This document shows, piece after piece, positions 9,127-17,603 of a DNA stretch of 64,000 nt. The stretch lies in contig CAZOLR010000009.1 of NCBI GenBank assembly GCA_964580905.1, forward strand, positions 3,581-67,580, written 5' to 3'. The notes beneath the pieces were generated by a model that was not told the DNA's origin, did no database searches, and saw only the letters and a program-made list of their open reading frames with translations. Source of the DNA: G041228335 sp964580905 (GTDB taxonomy: Bacteria > Pseudomonadota > Alphaproteobacteria > Puniceispirillales > UBA1172). Position 1 is the stretch's first letter. The number at the start of each line of letters is the position of its first letter. A program made the translations under genes and the position numbers.

Positions 9127-10740
9127 ATGACCGGTGAGCGCATTTGGCTTTTCGACACCACGCTTCGCGATGGGTGCCAGGCTCGCGGTATTGATTTCTC
9201 CGTGGCGGATAAGATCGCCATTGCCAAAGCTCTTGATGAGATGGGCATCGATTATATCGAAGGTGGCTGGCCGGGCGCAAACCCGACCGACAACCAGTTT
9301 TTCCAGCAGTTTCCAAAACGAAAGCAGGCACGATCCGTGGCCTTCGGGATGACCCGCAGGGGGGGGCGCAGTGCGTCAAACGATCCTGGCCTCGTCGCAG
9401 TGATTGACGCGGAAACCGACGGAACCTGCCTTGTGGGTAAAACCTGGGATTTTCACGTTGAAACCGCTCTTGAAGTTCCGCTTGAAGAAAATCTCGCCAT
9501 GATCACGGAATCTGTTATGGCGGCCCGCGATCGTGGCCGTGAGGCAATGTTTGATTGCGAACATTTCTTTGACGGGTTCAAGAACAACCCTGATTACGCT
9601 ATTGCCTGCGCAAGGGCCGCCCATGAAGGCGGCGCAGAATGGATCGTGCTTTGCGATACCAATGGCGGGGCGATGCCTGAGGATATTCATGCCGGGGTAT
9701 CGTCCGTGAAAGATGCGCTCCCTGACGCAAAGATTGGCATCCATACTCATAATGACTGCGGTCTTGCTGTTGCCAATACAATTACTGCCATCAAGGCCGG
9801 CGCCCGACAGGTGCAGGGAACAATCAACGGCATTGGCGAACGTTGCGGGAACGCCAATCTGATCACCCTGATCCCGACGCTTATGCTGAAATACGGGTAT
9901 GAGACCGGAATTCCCAAAGAGCGTCTTTCCAGGCTCAAATCCCTGTCCCGGATGATCGACAGCCGGATCAATCGCTTGCCCAACCCCCATGCGCCTTATG
10001 TTGGTGATGCTGCTTTTGCGCATAAAGGCGGGTTGCACGCGTCAGCGGCTATCAAGGACCCGCGGACCTATGAGCATATTCCTCCGGAAACCGTGGGTAA
10101 TGCACGTGAATATATTGTCTCCGACCAATCAGGAAAAGCAAACTTTCTGGCAAGGTTTGAAGAACTGGGCATCACCGTTGATAAAAATGACGACCGTCTT
10201 GATGCCCTCATAGCCGATGTGAAGGAAAAGGAATACAAGGGCTGGGCCTTTGATACGGCGGAAGCAAGCATGGAACTTCTGGTGCGGCGGGCGCTCGGTG
10301 AAGTGCCTGAATATTTCGTCATTGAACGCTTTCGGGTGATGGATGAACGCCGATTTAATGCCAAAGGCAAGCTTGTGGTGGAATCCGAAGCCACAACCAC
10401 GATTTTCGTATCCGGAAGGCAGTACCACGAAGCGGCTATCGGAAACGGGCCTGTTAATGCGGTGGATACGGCAATCCGCAAGGCTCTGGTCACGGCTTAC
10501 CCCGAACTTGCCGGGGTTTCGCTTGTGGACTACAAGGTCAGGATCCTGTCAGGAGATGCGGCCGAAGGCGGCACCGGTGCTGTCACCCGTGTGCTGATCG
10601 AATGTCAGGACGAAGAGGGCCTCAGCTGGATTTCAGTCGGTGTGTCTACCAATATCATCGATGCGTCGGTGATGGCTCTGGCTGACGCGATGACATGGAA
10701 GCTGGTTCATTCCGGTGCTGTTGTTCAGCCCAAAACCTGA
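9127..10740 (+). CDS. cimA: (R)-citramalate synthase
   Basis: Condenses pyruvate and acetyl-CoA to citramalate, the threonine-independent route to 2-oxobutanoate for isoleucine. The 537 residues match the CimA/LeuA family: an N-terminal TIM barrel with FDTTLRDGCQARG (Asp10, Arg14, Asp15), the metal-binding HTHND near residue 204, GERCGNANL near 238, and a C-terminal LeuA-type regulatory domain from about residue 400. The long CimA form with GWPGANPTD near residue 42 separates it from isopropylmalate synthase. Feedback control by isoleucine through the C-terminal domain is family knowledge. The ATG has an AGAGGAG site. trmJ follows after 2 bases. Confidence 0.92.
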   Translation: MTGERIWLFDTTLRDGCQARGIDFSVADKIAIAKALDEMGIDYIEGGWPGANPTDNQFFQQFPKRKQARSVAFGMTRRGGRSASNDPGLVAVIDAETDGTCLVGKTWDFHVETALEVPLEENLAMITESVMAARDRGREAMFDCEHFFDGFKNNPDYAIACARAAHEGGAEWIVLCDTNGGAMPEDIHAGVSSVKDALPDAKIGIHTHNDCGLAVANTITAIKAGARQVQGTINGIGERCGNANLITLIPTLMLKYGYETGIPKERLSRLKSLSRMIDSRINRLPNPHAPYVGDAAFAHKGGLHASAAIKDPRTYEHIPPETVGNAREYIVSDQSGKANFLARFEELGITVDKNDDRLDALIADVKEKEYKGWAFDTAEASMELLVRRALGEVPEYFVIERFRVMDERRFNAKGKLVVESEATTTIFVSGRQYHEAAIGNGPVNAVDTAIRKALVTAYPELAGVSLVDYKVRILSGDAAEGGTGAVTRVLIECQDEEGLSWISVGVSTNIIDASVMALADAMTWKLVHSGAVVQPKT

Positions 10741-10742
10741 CC

Positions 10743-11531
10743 ATGGCCGGAACAAACCGAAAATCTGCCGAAACCGATGGTCCTTGGGCTGATCTTCTTC
10801 CTTCCGTTATTCTTGTTGAACCCCAGATGGGGGAAAATATAGGTGCGGCTGCCCGGGCCATGAAGAATTGCGGTCTTTCAAGGCTTAATCTTGTTAATCC
10901 CCGCGATGGCTGGCCTAATCCTGCCGCTGATGCCATGGCCTCCGGCGGAATAGATATCCTGAATTCAGCACATCTGACCACCACAACGGCAGAAGCTGCG
11001 GCTCCCTATACGATGATTGCGGCAACCACGGCACGTCGACGCGGCATGGCGAAGGAATTCTATACCCCGGGTGAAGCGGCAGAACGGCTGGCAGCACATG
11101 CCAGAACAGGCGGAAAAACAGCGCTGCTCTTTGGCCCTGAACGTGCCGGCCTTGAAAATGAGGATGTGGCGCTGGCTGATTTCATCATCACCGTTCCTCT
11201 TAATCCGGCTTTTTCGTCGCTTAACCTGGCACAGGCTGTTCTTCTCATGGGGTGGGAATGCCGTAAAGCTGCAGCATCAGTCCTTGATACGCCCCTTGTT
11301 CCCGAAGAAGACAGGCCGATACCTTCCACTCTTGAAGAAAGAGAGTTCTTCTTCCGTATGCTGGAGAAAGGGTTGGATGAAGGTGGTTTTTTCACCAGCC
11401 CGGATATGCGGCCAGTGGTGATGCGGAATATTACAGCGATGTTCCAGCGTGCTGAACTCTCCGCACAGGATATCCGGACGCTTCATGGGATGCTCAAGGC
11501 ATTGCTGCGATCTGATAAGCACAAGGCTTGA
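10743..11531 (+). CDS. trmJ: SPOUT RNA 2'-O-methyltransferase, TrmJ type
   Basis: A SpoU/TrmH-superfamily (SPOUT knot) methyltransferase of 262 residues. Family role: 2'-O-methylation of tRNA position 32. Visible motifs are motif 1 (NIGAAARAMKNCG, about residues 33-45), motif 2 FGPERAGLEN near 130, and motif 3 LNPAFSSLNLAQAV near 152, which form the trefoil-knot SAM site. The ATG at 10743 lies 2 bases after the cimA stop; an earlier in-frame start would overlap cimA by 46 bases and add no conserved sequence. The C-terminal third is helical and less conserved. It could act on rRNA instead, but the length and motif 3 fit TrmJ. Confidence 0.88.
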   Translation: MAGTNRKSAETDGPWADLLPSVILVEPQMGENIGAAARAMKNCGLSRLNLVNPRDGWPNPAADAMASGGIDILNSAHLTTTTAEAAAPYTMIAATTARRRGMAKEFYTPGEAAERLAAHARTGGKTALLFGPERAGLENEDVALADFIITVPLNPAFSSLNLAQAVLLMGWECRKAAASVLDTPLVPEEDRPIPSTLEEREFFFRMLEKGLDEGGFFTSPDMRPVVMRNITAMFQRAELSAQDIRTLHGMLKALLRSDKHKA

Positions 11532-11556
11532 CATTATCCCCGGTTTTTGCGAGAAA
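11528..11556 (+). promoter_or_regulatory. candidate promoter for rpsD inside the trmJ stop
   Basis: A consensus -35 TTGACA (11528-11533) overlaps the trmJ TGA stop. After 17 bases comes GAGAAA (11551-11556), a poor -10. It would give rpsD its own promoter and a leader of about 100 bases. The -35 is convincing and the -10 is not. Confidence 0.4.
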
Positions 11557-11575
11557 ACGCCATTCCTGGGAAAGT

Positions 11576-11601
11576 GGACAGTTCGAAAGATGGACCTGTC
11601 C
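11576..11601 (+). promoter_or_regulatory. hairpin in the rpsD leader
   Basis: GGACAG at 11576-11581 pairs with CTGTCC at 11596-11601 around a 14-base loop, 63 bases upstream of the rpsD start. S4 represses its own synthesis through leader RNA in some bacteria, so this could be an S4-binding structure. That role is inferred only from position; the primary sequence does not match a leader I know. Confidence 0.3.
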
Positions 11602-11664
11602 CGGCCAAGAAGGCACTACCGGGGCAACAAGGGCCAACGCGCCTCAAAATAATGGAGCATACCA

Positions 11665-12294
11665 ATGGCTGCAAAGTCAGATCATAAACGTCATAATTCC
11701 AAACATAAGATTGATCGCCGTCTTGGCGTAAACCTCTGGGGTCGTGCTAAATCCCCGGTCAATGCCCGTGAATACGGACCTGGTCAGCATGGCCAGCGCC
11801 GCCGCAAACCTACGGATTTCGGTGTGCAGCTCATGGCGAAACAGAAGCTCAAGGGCTATTACGGTAACATTGGCGAGAAGCAATTCAAAAAATACTATCA
11901 GGAAGCTGTTCGCCGTCGTGGGGATACAGGTCAGAACCTGATCGGTATTCTGGAATGTCGCCTTGATGCACTGGTTTACCGCATGAAATTTGCGCCAACA
12001 GTTTTTGCCGCGCGCCAGCTCGTCAATCATGGTCATGTGATGGTCAATGGCCGTCGGTGCAACATTCCATCTGCCATGATGAAAGTCGGTGATGAAATCC
12101 AGCTTAAGGAAAAATCACGGACCATTCCTGCCGTCATGGAAGGCGCGGCCTCGGCTGAACGTGATATTCCTGAATATCTGACCGTGGATCAAGGTAATTT
12201 CAAAGGATCCATGAACCGGGTGCCTGAACTGGCTGATGTTCCTTATCCGGTGCAGATGGAACCAAATCTCGTGGTCGAATTCTATTCACGCTGA
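11665..12294 (+). CDS. rpsD: 30S ribosomal protein S4
   Basis: Binds 16S rRNA early in small-subunit assembly. The 209-residue protein has the expected N-terminal domain with KHKIDRRLGVNLWGR, then SPVNAREYGPGQHGQRRRK and an S4 RNA-binding domain (about residues 97-160) with LECRLDALVYR and ARQLVNHGHVMVNGRR. The N-terminal zinc-ligand cysteines are absent, as in other C-minus S4 proteins. Start: ATG after TGGAGCAT. It is a single-gene unit with its own leader and a strong terminator 18 bases past the stop, as is usual for rpsD in this lineage. Confidence 0.98.
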   Translation: MAAKSDHKRHNSKHKIDRRLGVNLWGRAKSPVNAREYGPGQHGQRRRKPTDFGVQLMAKQKLKGYYGNIGEKQFKKYYQEAVRRRGDTGQNLIGILECRLDALVYRMKFAPTVFAARQLVNHGHVMVNGRRCNIPSAMMKVGDEIQLKEKSRTIPAVMEGAASAERDIPEYLTVDQGNFKGSMNRVPELADVPYPVQMEPNLVVEFYSR

Positions 12295-12311
12295 TCATTT
12301 TAAGATTTATG

Positions 12312-12340
12312 AAAAGGGCGGCTTCGTGCCGCCTTTTTTG
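12312..12340. terminator. bidirectional rho-independent terminator
   Basis: A GC-rich stem GGCGGC/GCCGCC closed by the TTCGT loop is flanked by AAAA on the left and a T6 run on the right. It therefore works for rpsD on the plus strand and has a shorter T run for the convergent EamA gene on the minus strand. It fills most of the 49-base gap between the two stops. Confidence 0.9.
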
Positions 12341-12343
12341 TAT

Positions 12344-13249
12344 TTATGGCGCTTGCTTCCCGTCTCGCCGGATCGGTAGCCTGATCTTGTTGCTGAGTAT
12401 CAGCAACCCGATGGCAATCACTCCAAATCCCAGCATTTCATGAGTTCTGACCCATTGTCCCAGCACGAATGCATCCAGCAGGAGTGAGAAGGGGGGAATG
12501 ATGATGGTTACCAGCATCGTGTTTCCTGCCCCTGCTTCTTTCAACAGTGCGAAATAGAGAATATAGGCAAGGCTTGTGCATAACACGGCATAGACGAGAA
12601 AACTGCCCAGCATGGCCCCGGACATGAGGGTAAAGGGGTTGCCTTCAGTTATGAGTGTAATGGCAAACATCCACCCGGTTGAAGTCATTAGCATTGCCGT
12701 TGCGGTGACTTCGGTATCATGGTGCCTGAGTTTGAGTTTTCCCCAGATGCTGGCAAAAACGTAGCTTGTCGAAGAAAGCAGAATACAGAACTGGCCGATG
12801 CTGGTGAGCGACAACCCCGAAAGAGTTTCAATTCCCATGGCCAGTACTACCCCGCTTACCCCGAGGGTGACGCCAACGAAACGTGCGGGAGTCAGCTTTT
12901 CATCAGCAAGAAATATCCCTGAGATGATAACAGCGATAAAGGCGGTGGTGGAATTGAGGATTGATGCAAGCCCACCGGTTATATACTGCTGGCCAAAGAC
13001 GATGGCTGAAAAGGGAAGGGCATTGTTCAGAAAGCCCATGACGATAAAACCAACCCAACTCCGGATGTCGCGGGGCAGTTTCTTCCCTTTGAGCCAGAGC
13101 AGGGCAAGCATCGCAAGCGCCGCCAGCCCCACCCGATGAAAGACAATGGTGAAGGGGGCAAATGTCTCCAGCAGAACTTCGGTAATCAAAAACGTGCCGC
13201 TCCATAACAGGCCAAGCAGGCACATCATCATCCAGATGCGAAGGGACAT
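12344..13249 (-). CDS. EamA/DMT-family transporter
   Basis: A 301-residue inner-membrane protein with about ten hydrophobic segments arranged as two EamA repeats (roughly residues 5-140 and 150-285), the drug/metabolite transporter layout. Blocks such as LWSGTFLITE at the N-terminus and ILNSTTAFIAVIISG near residue 97 are typical. Family members export amino acids, metabolites or drugs; the substrate cannot be read from sequence. The N-terminus fits a Met start followed directly by the first helix. It is convergent with rpsD and separated from the divergent acetyltransferase by about 77 bases. Confidence 0.88.
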   Translation of the reverse strand: MSLRIWMMMCLLGLLWSGTFLITEVLLETFAPFTIVFHRVGLAALAMLALLWLKGKKLPRDIRSWVGFIVMGFLNNALPFSAIVFGQQYITGGLASILNSTTAFIAVIISGIFLADEKLTPARFVGVTLGVSGVVLAMGIETLSGLSLTSIGQFCILLSSTSYVFASIWGKLKLRHHDTEVTATAMLMTSTGWMFAITLITEGNPFTLMSGAMLGSFLVYAVLCTSLAYILYFALLKEAGAGNTMLVTIIIPPFSLLLDAFVLGQWVRTHEMLGFGVIAIGLLILSNKIRLPIRRDGKQAP

Positions 13250-13326
13250 GGGCAGTTTCCTTGATTTCGGTCTGAGATTATCCTCTAATCACTGCTGACG
13301 GCAATAGCCTATCACCGACCGGAGAC

Positions 13327-13791
13327 ATGACTACCATGACAGCAACATACATCGTGCCGCTTGAGGCTTCGCATCATGATGACTGGCTTCCTTTGTATAA
13401 GGGGTATGCTGATCACTACCAGGTTGAGCTAACTCCGGAATCAGCCAGTTGCACATGGTCATGGCTGATGGATCCGGATCATCCCCTGACAGGAATAGTT
13501 GCTGTAAAAGATTCCCATCCCGTTGGTCTTGCTCATTTCAGGGCAATGCCCAGCCCCCTCAGGGGCCGCGAGATAGGCTTCCTTGATGATCTGTTCGTTG
13601 ACCCCTCACACCGTGGCGGTGGGGTGGCATCAGCCTTGCTCGAAGCTCTCAGAGTTGAAGCAAAGACAAGGGATTGGCCTGTTATCAGGTGGATTACCCG
13701 TGATGATAACTACCGCGCCCGGACCGTATATGACCGCCATGCGGTAAAAACAGACTGGAACACGTATGAGATGATGCCGGATCAGGCCTGA
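13327..13791 (+). CDS. GNAT-family N-acetyltransferase
   Basis: A 154-residue acetyl-CoA-dependent acetyltransferase. The central strand GFLDDLFVDPSHRGGGVASALL contains the GNAT motif A acetyl-CoA loop (RGGGVA), followed by the motif B region with DNYRARTVYDRH. Substrate unknown. Start choice is uncertain: ATG 13327 lies only 2 bases after GGAG, while ATG 13336 (three residues shorter) has an 11-base spacing. The 3' end overlaps the convergent grxD by 10 bases, so transcription of the two is probably mutually exclusive or interfering over that stretch. Confidence 0.85.
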   Translation: MTTMTATYIVPLEASHHDDWLPLYKGYADHYQVELTPESASCTWSWLMDPDHPLTGIVAVKDSHPVGLAHFRAMPSPLRGREIGFLDDLFVDPSHRGGGVASALLEALRVEAKTRDWPVIRWITRDDNYRARTVYDRHAVKTDWNTYEMMPDQA

Positions 13792-14129
13792 AGTGGCTGA
13801 GGATTGACATCAATACCCCGGCTGTTCATCATTTCGATCAATTCACCGGTTTCATACATTTCCCTGATGATATCACAGCCGCCGACAAACTCGCCCTTTA
13901 TATATAGCTGGGGGATGGTCGGCCAGTTAGTGAAGGTTTTAATCCCTTCACGCACCGCGTCATCTTCAAGAACATTAACTCCCTTGAACTTGACCCCAAG
14001 GTGAGACAGAACACCGACAACAGCGGCAGAGAAACCGCATTGTGGAAATACAGGTGTCCCCTTCATGAAAAGGACAACATCCTGGCTTGCAATTTCATTT
14101 TCGATAAGGCTTTTTGTCTGTGCGTCCAT
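13782..14129 (-). CDS. grxD: monothiol glutaredoxin, Grx4 type
   Basis: Fe-S cluster carrier/assembly protein. The 115-residue sequence has the monothiol active site CGFS with Cys31, preceded by LFMKGTPVFPQ. The glutathione-binding TNWPTIPQLYIKGEFVGGCD follows near residue 66. It lies 3 bases downstream of the bolA-like gene; the Grx4-BolA partnership (a shared [2Fe-2S] cluster held by CGFS and BolA) is established for these families, so the pair makes functional sense. The two form the end of the purB-C-S-Q-L run. Confidence 0.95.
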   Translation of the reverse strand: MDAQTKSLIENEIASQDVVLFMKGTPVFPQCGFSAAVVGVLSHLGVKFKGVNVLEDDAVREGIKTFTNWPTIPQLYIKGEFVGGCDIIREMYETGELIEMMNSRGIDVNPQPLQA

Positions 14130-14132
14130 TTA

Positions 14133-14372
14133 TCAGTCCTCTTCGGATGGGGTTGTCTGGAGAGCCAGGGCATGAAGTTCACCGCCCATGCGGCCTCCCA
14201 GGGCATTATAAACAATCTGATGTTGCTGAATACGGGACTTGCCTCTGAATTCAGCTGAGACAACATGGCAGGCATAGTGGTCGCCATCACCGCGAAGATC
14301 AGTAATGGTCACGGTGCTGTCTGGCAGGGCTTCCTTGATCAGACGTTCGATTTCGCTAGCTTCCATGGCCAT
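14133..14372 (-). CDS. BolA-family protein
   Basis: A 79-residue BolA/IbaG-type protein, the usual partner of CGFS glutaredoxins in Fe-S cluster trafficking. Family features are the N-terminal helix SEIERLIKEALPDSTVTITDL, the conserved DHYACHVVSAEF with its candidate cluster-ligand Cys/His, and the RIQQHQIVYNALGG loop-helix. The ATG at 14372 has a strong AAGAGGAG site. A longer frame back to a TTG at 14426 overlaps purL by 4 bases but adds a polar tail absent from the family, so I reject it. Genes before and after (purL, grxD) are close enough to be one transcript. Confidence 0.9.
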   Translation of the reverse strand: MAMEASEIERLIKEALPDSTVTITDLRGDGDHYACHVVSAEFRGKSRIQQHQIVYNALGGRMGGELHALALQTTPSEED

Positions 14373-14422
14373 GGGCCAATTTCTCCTCTTATGTGCGCTT
14401 AATTGAGGCTCTTCCTGTGCAT

Positions 14423-16651
14423 TCAATTTTGCTCATGACCCCCGGCCATGAGATGCGGTAACCAAGCTTCGCTGATGTCAATCAACTCTTTAACTGAGAT
14501 AATGTCACCAGAGCTGAATTTCAATGCACCATCACGGCTTGTTTTTCCAATACGGTGAGATGGCACGCCGGCATCTTTCGCCGCCGCAAGCAGTGCGTTT
14601 CCGTCGCGGGTTGCCAGAATATAACGCCCCTGATCTTCCCCGAAACACCATCCCTGCAGGTTTCCGCCATCGGGAAGCTCAATCTGTGCGCCGAATTTTC
14701 CACCGGTTGCCATGGTCATTTCAGCAACGGTGACCAAAAGTCCACCATCGCTGATATCGTGGGCAGCATCAACATGGCCATTGATGATCTGATCGCGAAC
14801 AAAACTGCCATTCCGGCGTTCTTCCAGGCAGTCGACAGGTGGTGGTGCGGCATCGACGGCCTTGCCAAAGAGATCTGCATAAACAGAACAGCCCAGCCAG
14901 CCATCCTCATCGTCAGGTGTCTGCCCCACAACGATCAGGTCAAGATCTTCTGCGGTTAAGGCAATGCCGACGGCGTGATCGATATCATCTATCCGTCCAA
15001 CCATGCCAACCACCGGGGCAGGATTGATAGCCGTGCCTTCGGTCTCATTGTAAAGTGAAACATTTCCGGAAACGACAGGTGTATCAAGTTCCCTTGCCGC
15101 ATCTCCCATACCGGTGACAGCGCCTACGATCTGGCCCATGATTTCAGGTTTTTCAGGGTTGCCGAAATTCAGATTGTTGGTGATGGCAAGCGGCTGAGCA
15201 CCAGTTGCACTGATATTCCGGTAAGCTTCAGCAACTGCCTGCATCCCGCCGCATCTGGGATCGGCGAGAACGTAGCGTGGTGTGCAATCCGTGGTGACCG
15301 CCATGCCCCGCTCAGATCCATGCACCCGGACAAGTGCTGCATCCCCACCGGATGACGCCACGGTATCGGCCATGACATCACAGTCGTATTGCTCCCAGAT
15401 CCATCGGCGTGACGCCAGATGATGTGAGCCGATCATTTTCCTGAGGGCATCGCAAATATCCACCACGGCAACGTCTTTGCTGTCAAGTTTGGCACGGGCC
15501 GGTGTGCTCACGTGTGGGCGATCGTATTCCGGGGCGTCATCGACCAGGGGCGACAGTGGGATATCAGCGGCGATATCACCATCTTTGCGCAGGACCAGCC
15601 GGCCTGTTTCCGTGACGGTGCCGATAGTGGCAAAATCCAGGTCCCATTTTTCCAGAATTGCCCGGGCTTCTTCGGTTGCATCAGGTTTGAGAACGGCCAG
15701 CATGCGCTCCTGGGATTCCGATAACATAATCTCATAAGATGTCATTCCATCTTCACGGACGGGAACGAGATCAAGGTCGATATCCATGCCGAGGCCACCT
15801 TTTGCCGCCATTTCAACTGATGATGAGGTTAATCCTGCGGCCCCCATGTCCTGAATGGCAATCACCGAATCCGATGCCATAAGCTCCAGACTGGCTTCCA
15901 TCAGAAGCTTTCCGGCGAAAGGGTCACCTACCTGAACCGTAGGGCGTTTGGATGCGGCATCATCGGTGAATTCAGCTGACGCCATCGTGGCGCCGTGAAT
16001 GCCGTCTCTTCCTGTTTTGGCGCCTATATATATGACAGGATTGCCTGCCCCAGAGGCGGCGGAATAGAAAATCCGGTCCGCTTTCGCGAGCCCCACGGCC
16101 ATGGCGTTCACAAGTATATTCCCGTTATAGGATTTATCAAAATTGACTTCACCACCAACAGTCGGGATGCCTATACAGTTCCCATACCCGCCGATGCCGG
16201 CGACAACACCACCTGTCAGATATCTTGTCAGCGGGTGATCCGGAGCACCAAAACGAAGGGCGTTCAGCAAGGCTACAGGCCTTGCCCCCATGGTGAAAAC
16301 ATCCCTGAGTATACCGCCCACACCTGTAGCAGCTCCCTGATAGGGTTCAATATAGGAAGGGTGATTGTGGCTTTCTATCTTGAAGACAGCGGCCCATCCG
16401 TCTCCGATATCAACCACACCAGCGTTCTCACCCGGTCCCTGAATGACACAATCACCGGATATTGGTAGTGTTTTCAGCCATTTTTTTGAAGATTTGTACG
16501 AACAGTGTTCGGACCACATGGCTGAAAAAATACCAAGTTCGGTCAGGTTCGGGATGCGCCCTATTGCGGTGCATATCCGGTCGAATTCATCGGCAGAGAG
16601 CCCCATCTCCGCAGCATTTTCATATGTCATTTCGGGCTGAGGTGATGTCAT
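14423..16651 (-). CDS. purL: phosphoribosylformylglycinamidine synthase subunit PurL
   Basis: ATP-dependent large subunit of the small-type FGAM synthase (step 4 of purine synthesis), working with PurS and PurQ. At 742 residues it is the small PurL form, lacking the fused glutaminase. Motifs: MWSEHCSYKSSK with the catalytic His near residue 50, IESHNHPSYIEPYQGAATGVGG near 90-110, and the two AIRS-like halves each ending in a glycine-rich ATP region. The ATG at 16651 overlaps the purQ stop by 4 bases (ATGA); a TTG three codons upstream is in frame but unnecessary. Confidence 0.97.
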   Translation of the reverse strand: MTSPQPEMTYENAAEMGLSADEFDRICTAIGRIPNLTELGIFSAMWSEHCSYKSSKKWLKTLPISGDCVIQGPGENAGVVDIGDGWAAVFKIESHNHPSYIEPYQGAATGVGGILRDVFTMGARPVALLNALRFGAPDHPLTRYLTGGVVAGIGGYGNCIGIPTVGGEVNFDKSYNGNILVNAMAVGLAKADRIFYSAASGAGNPVIYIGAKTGRDGIHGATMASAEFTDDAASKRPTVQVGDPFAGKLLMEASLELMASDSVIAIQDMGAAGLTSSSVEMAAKGGLGMDIDLDLVPVREDGMTSYEIMLSESQERMLAVLKPDATEEARAILEKWDLDFATIGTVTETGRLVLRKDGDIAADIPLSPLVDDAPEYDRPHVSTPARAKLDSKDVAVVDICDALRKMIGSHHLASRRWIWEQYDCDVMADTVASSGGDAALVRVHGSERGMAVTTDCTPRYVLADPRCGGMQAVAEAYRNISATGAQPLAITNNLNFGNPEKPEIMGQIVGAVTGMGDAARELDTPVVSGNVSLYNETEGTAINPAPVVGMVGRIDDIDHAVGIALTAEDLDLIVVGQTPDDEDGWLGCSVYADLFGKAVDAAPPPVDCLEERRNGSFVRDQIINGHVDAAHDISDGGLLVTVAEMTMATGGKFGAQIELPDGGNLQGWCFGEDQGRYILATRDGNALLAAAKDAGVPSHRIGKTSRDGALKFSSGDIISVKELIDISEAWLPHLMAGGHEQN

Positions 16652-17334
16652 GACCGGCAAGCCTCAAAAATTGCGGTGAGCATGGTGCGGCCATCACTGC
16701 CCCCGACGGCAGAGCTCATCCGGCGTTCCGGGTGAGGCATCAGCCCCAGTACCTTACCGTTTTCAGAAGTGATGCCTGCAATATCCAGGGCCGAGCCATT
16801 GGGGTTGTATTCAGCATGACTGCCGCCAGTTGTATAAGTGAAAGCTATCTGCCCGTTACCCTGAAGACGGCGCAGCGTTTCATCATCAGCAAAATACTGC
16901 CCTTCATTATGGGCGACGGGAATGGTAAGCTCATCCCCGTCTTTGAGTTTGCTCATGACCGGTTTTTCCGTATTGTGAACACGCAGAACCGTATTGCGGC
17001 AGACAAATTTAAGCCCCTTGTTGCGAATAAGCGCACCCGGCAGAAGTCCTGTTTCAATAAGTATCTGAAAGCCGTTGCATATTCCCATCACCATGCCACC
17101 ACGAAGCGCGTGTTCATACACACTGTCCATGGCAGGGGAACGCGCGGCAATAGCACCGCATCTGAGATAATCACCAAAAGAAAATCCACCAGGTACCAGA
17201 ACCAGATCAGGTTTTCCGATATCACTGTCTTTATGCCAGACGACGCGTGGCTTTTGGCCGGTTATGGTTTCCGCGGCGGTGATGATATCACGGTCGCAGT
17301 TGGATCCCGGAAACGTGATGACGGCGATATCCAT
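16648..17334 (-). CDS. purQ: phosphoribosylformylglycinamidine synthase subunit PurQ
   Basis: Class I glutamine amidotransferase subunit that feeds ammonia to PurL. The 228 residues show the nucleophile elbow GICNGFQ (Cys near residue 86) and the catalytic His/Glu in MPHPERR near residue 204. N-terminal ITFPGSNCDRD is typical of bacterial PurQ. It sits 2 bases after purS and overlaps purL, which fits a stoichiometric PurLQS complex. Confidence 0.97.
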   Translation of the reverse strand: MDIAVITFPGSNCDRDIITAAETITGQKPRVVWHKDSDIGKPDLVLVPGGFSFGDYLRCGAIAARSPAMDSVYEHALRGGMVMGICNGFQILIETGLLPGALIRNKGLKFVCRNTVLRVHNTEKPVMSKLKDGDELTIPVAHNEGQYFADDETLRRLQGNGQIAFTYTTGGSHAEYNPNGSALDIAGITSENGKVLGLMPHPERRMSSAVGGSDGRTMLTAIFEACRS

Positions 17335-17336
17335 GG

Positions 17337-17600
17337 TTAACTGATATCCTCGCCAGTCTCAACTTGGCAGGTGATTTCATAATCCTCAATTACGGTATTA
17401 ACTAGTAATGTCTCGCACATTTTGGCTGTTTTCTGGCGGGCGCGTGTTTCATCTTCTTCATCAATATCAAGCACAAACTGCCTGCCGGTGCTTACGCCGC
17501 GTACATCCTGATACCCGAGGTTTGCAAGTGAGCTTTCAATGGCTCGCCCTTGCGGGTCAAGAACCCCCGGTTTAAGCGTGATGGTAACTGTAACCAGCAT
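17337..17600 (-). CDS. purS: phosphoribosylformylglycinamidine synthase subunit PurS
   Basis: Small dimeric subunit that bridges PurL and PurQ. The 87-residue protein carries the family's VTITLKPGVLDPQGRAIE start, the GYQDVRGVSTGR block, and the C-terminal ARQKTAKMCETLLVNTVIEDY. The purC stop lies 3 bases upstream and purQ begins 2 bases downstream, so it is embedded in the operon. Confidence 0.97.
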   Translation of the reverse strand: MLVTVTITLKPGVLDPQGRAIESSLANLGYQDVRGVSTGRQFVLDIDEEDETRARQKTAKMCETLLVNTVIEDYEITCQVETGEDIS

Positions 17601-17603
17601 CTG

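Noticed and set aside
14373..14426. N-terminal extension of the BolA-family gene from a TTG that overlaps the purL stop
   Set aside because: The extension is not family-like, and an ATG with a strong AAGAGGAG site lies 18 codons inside.
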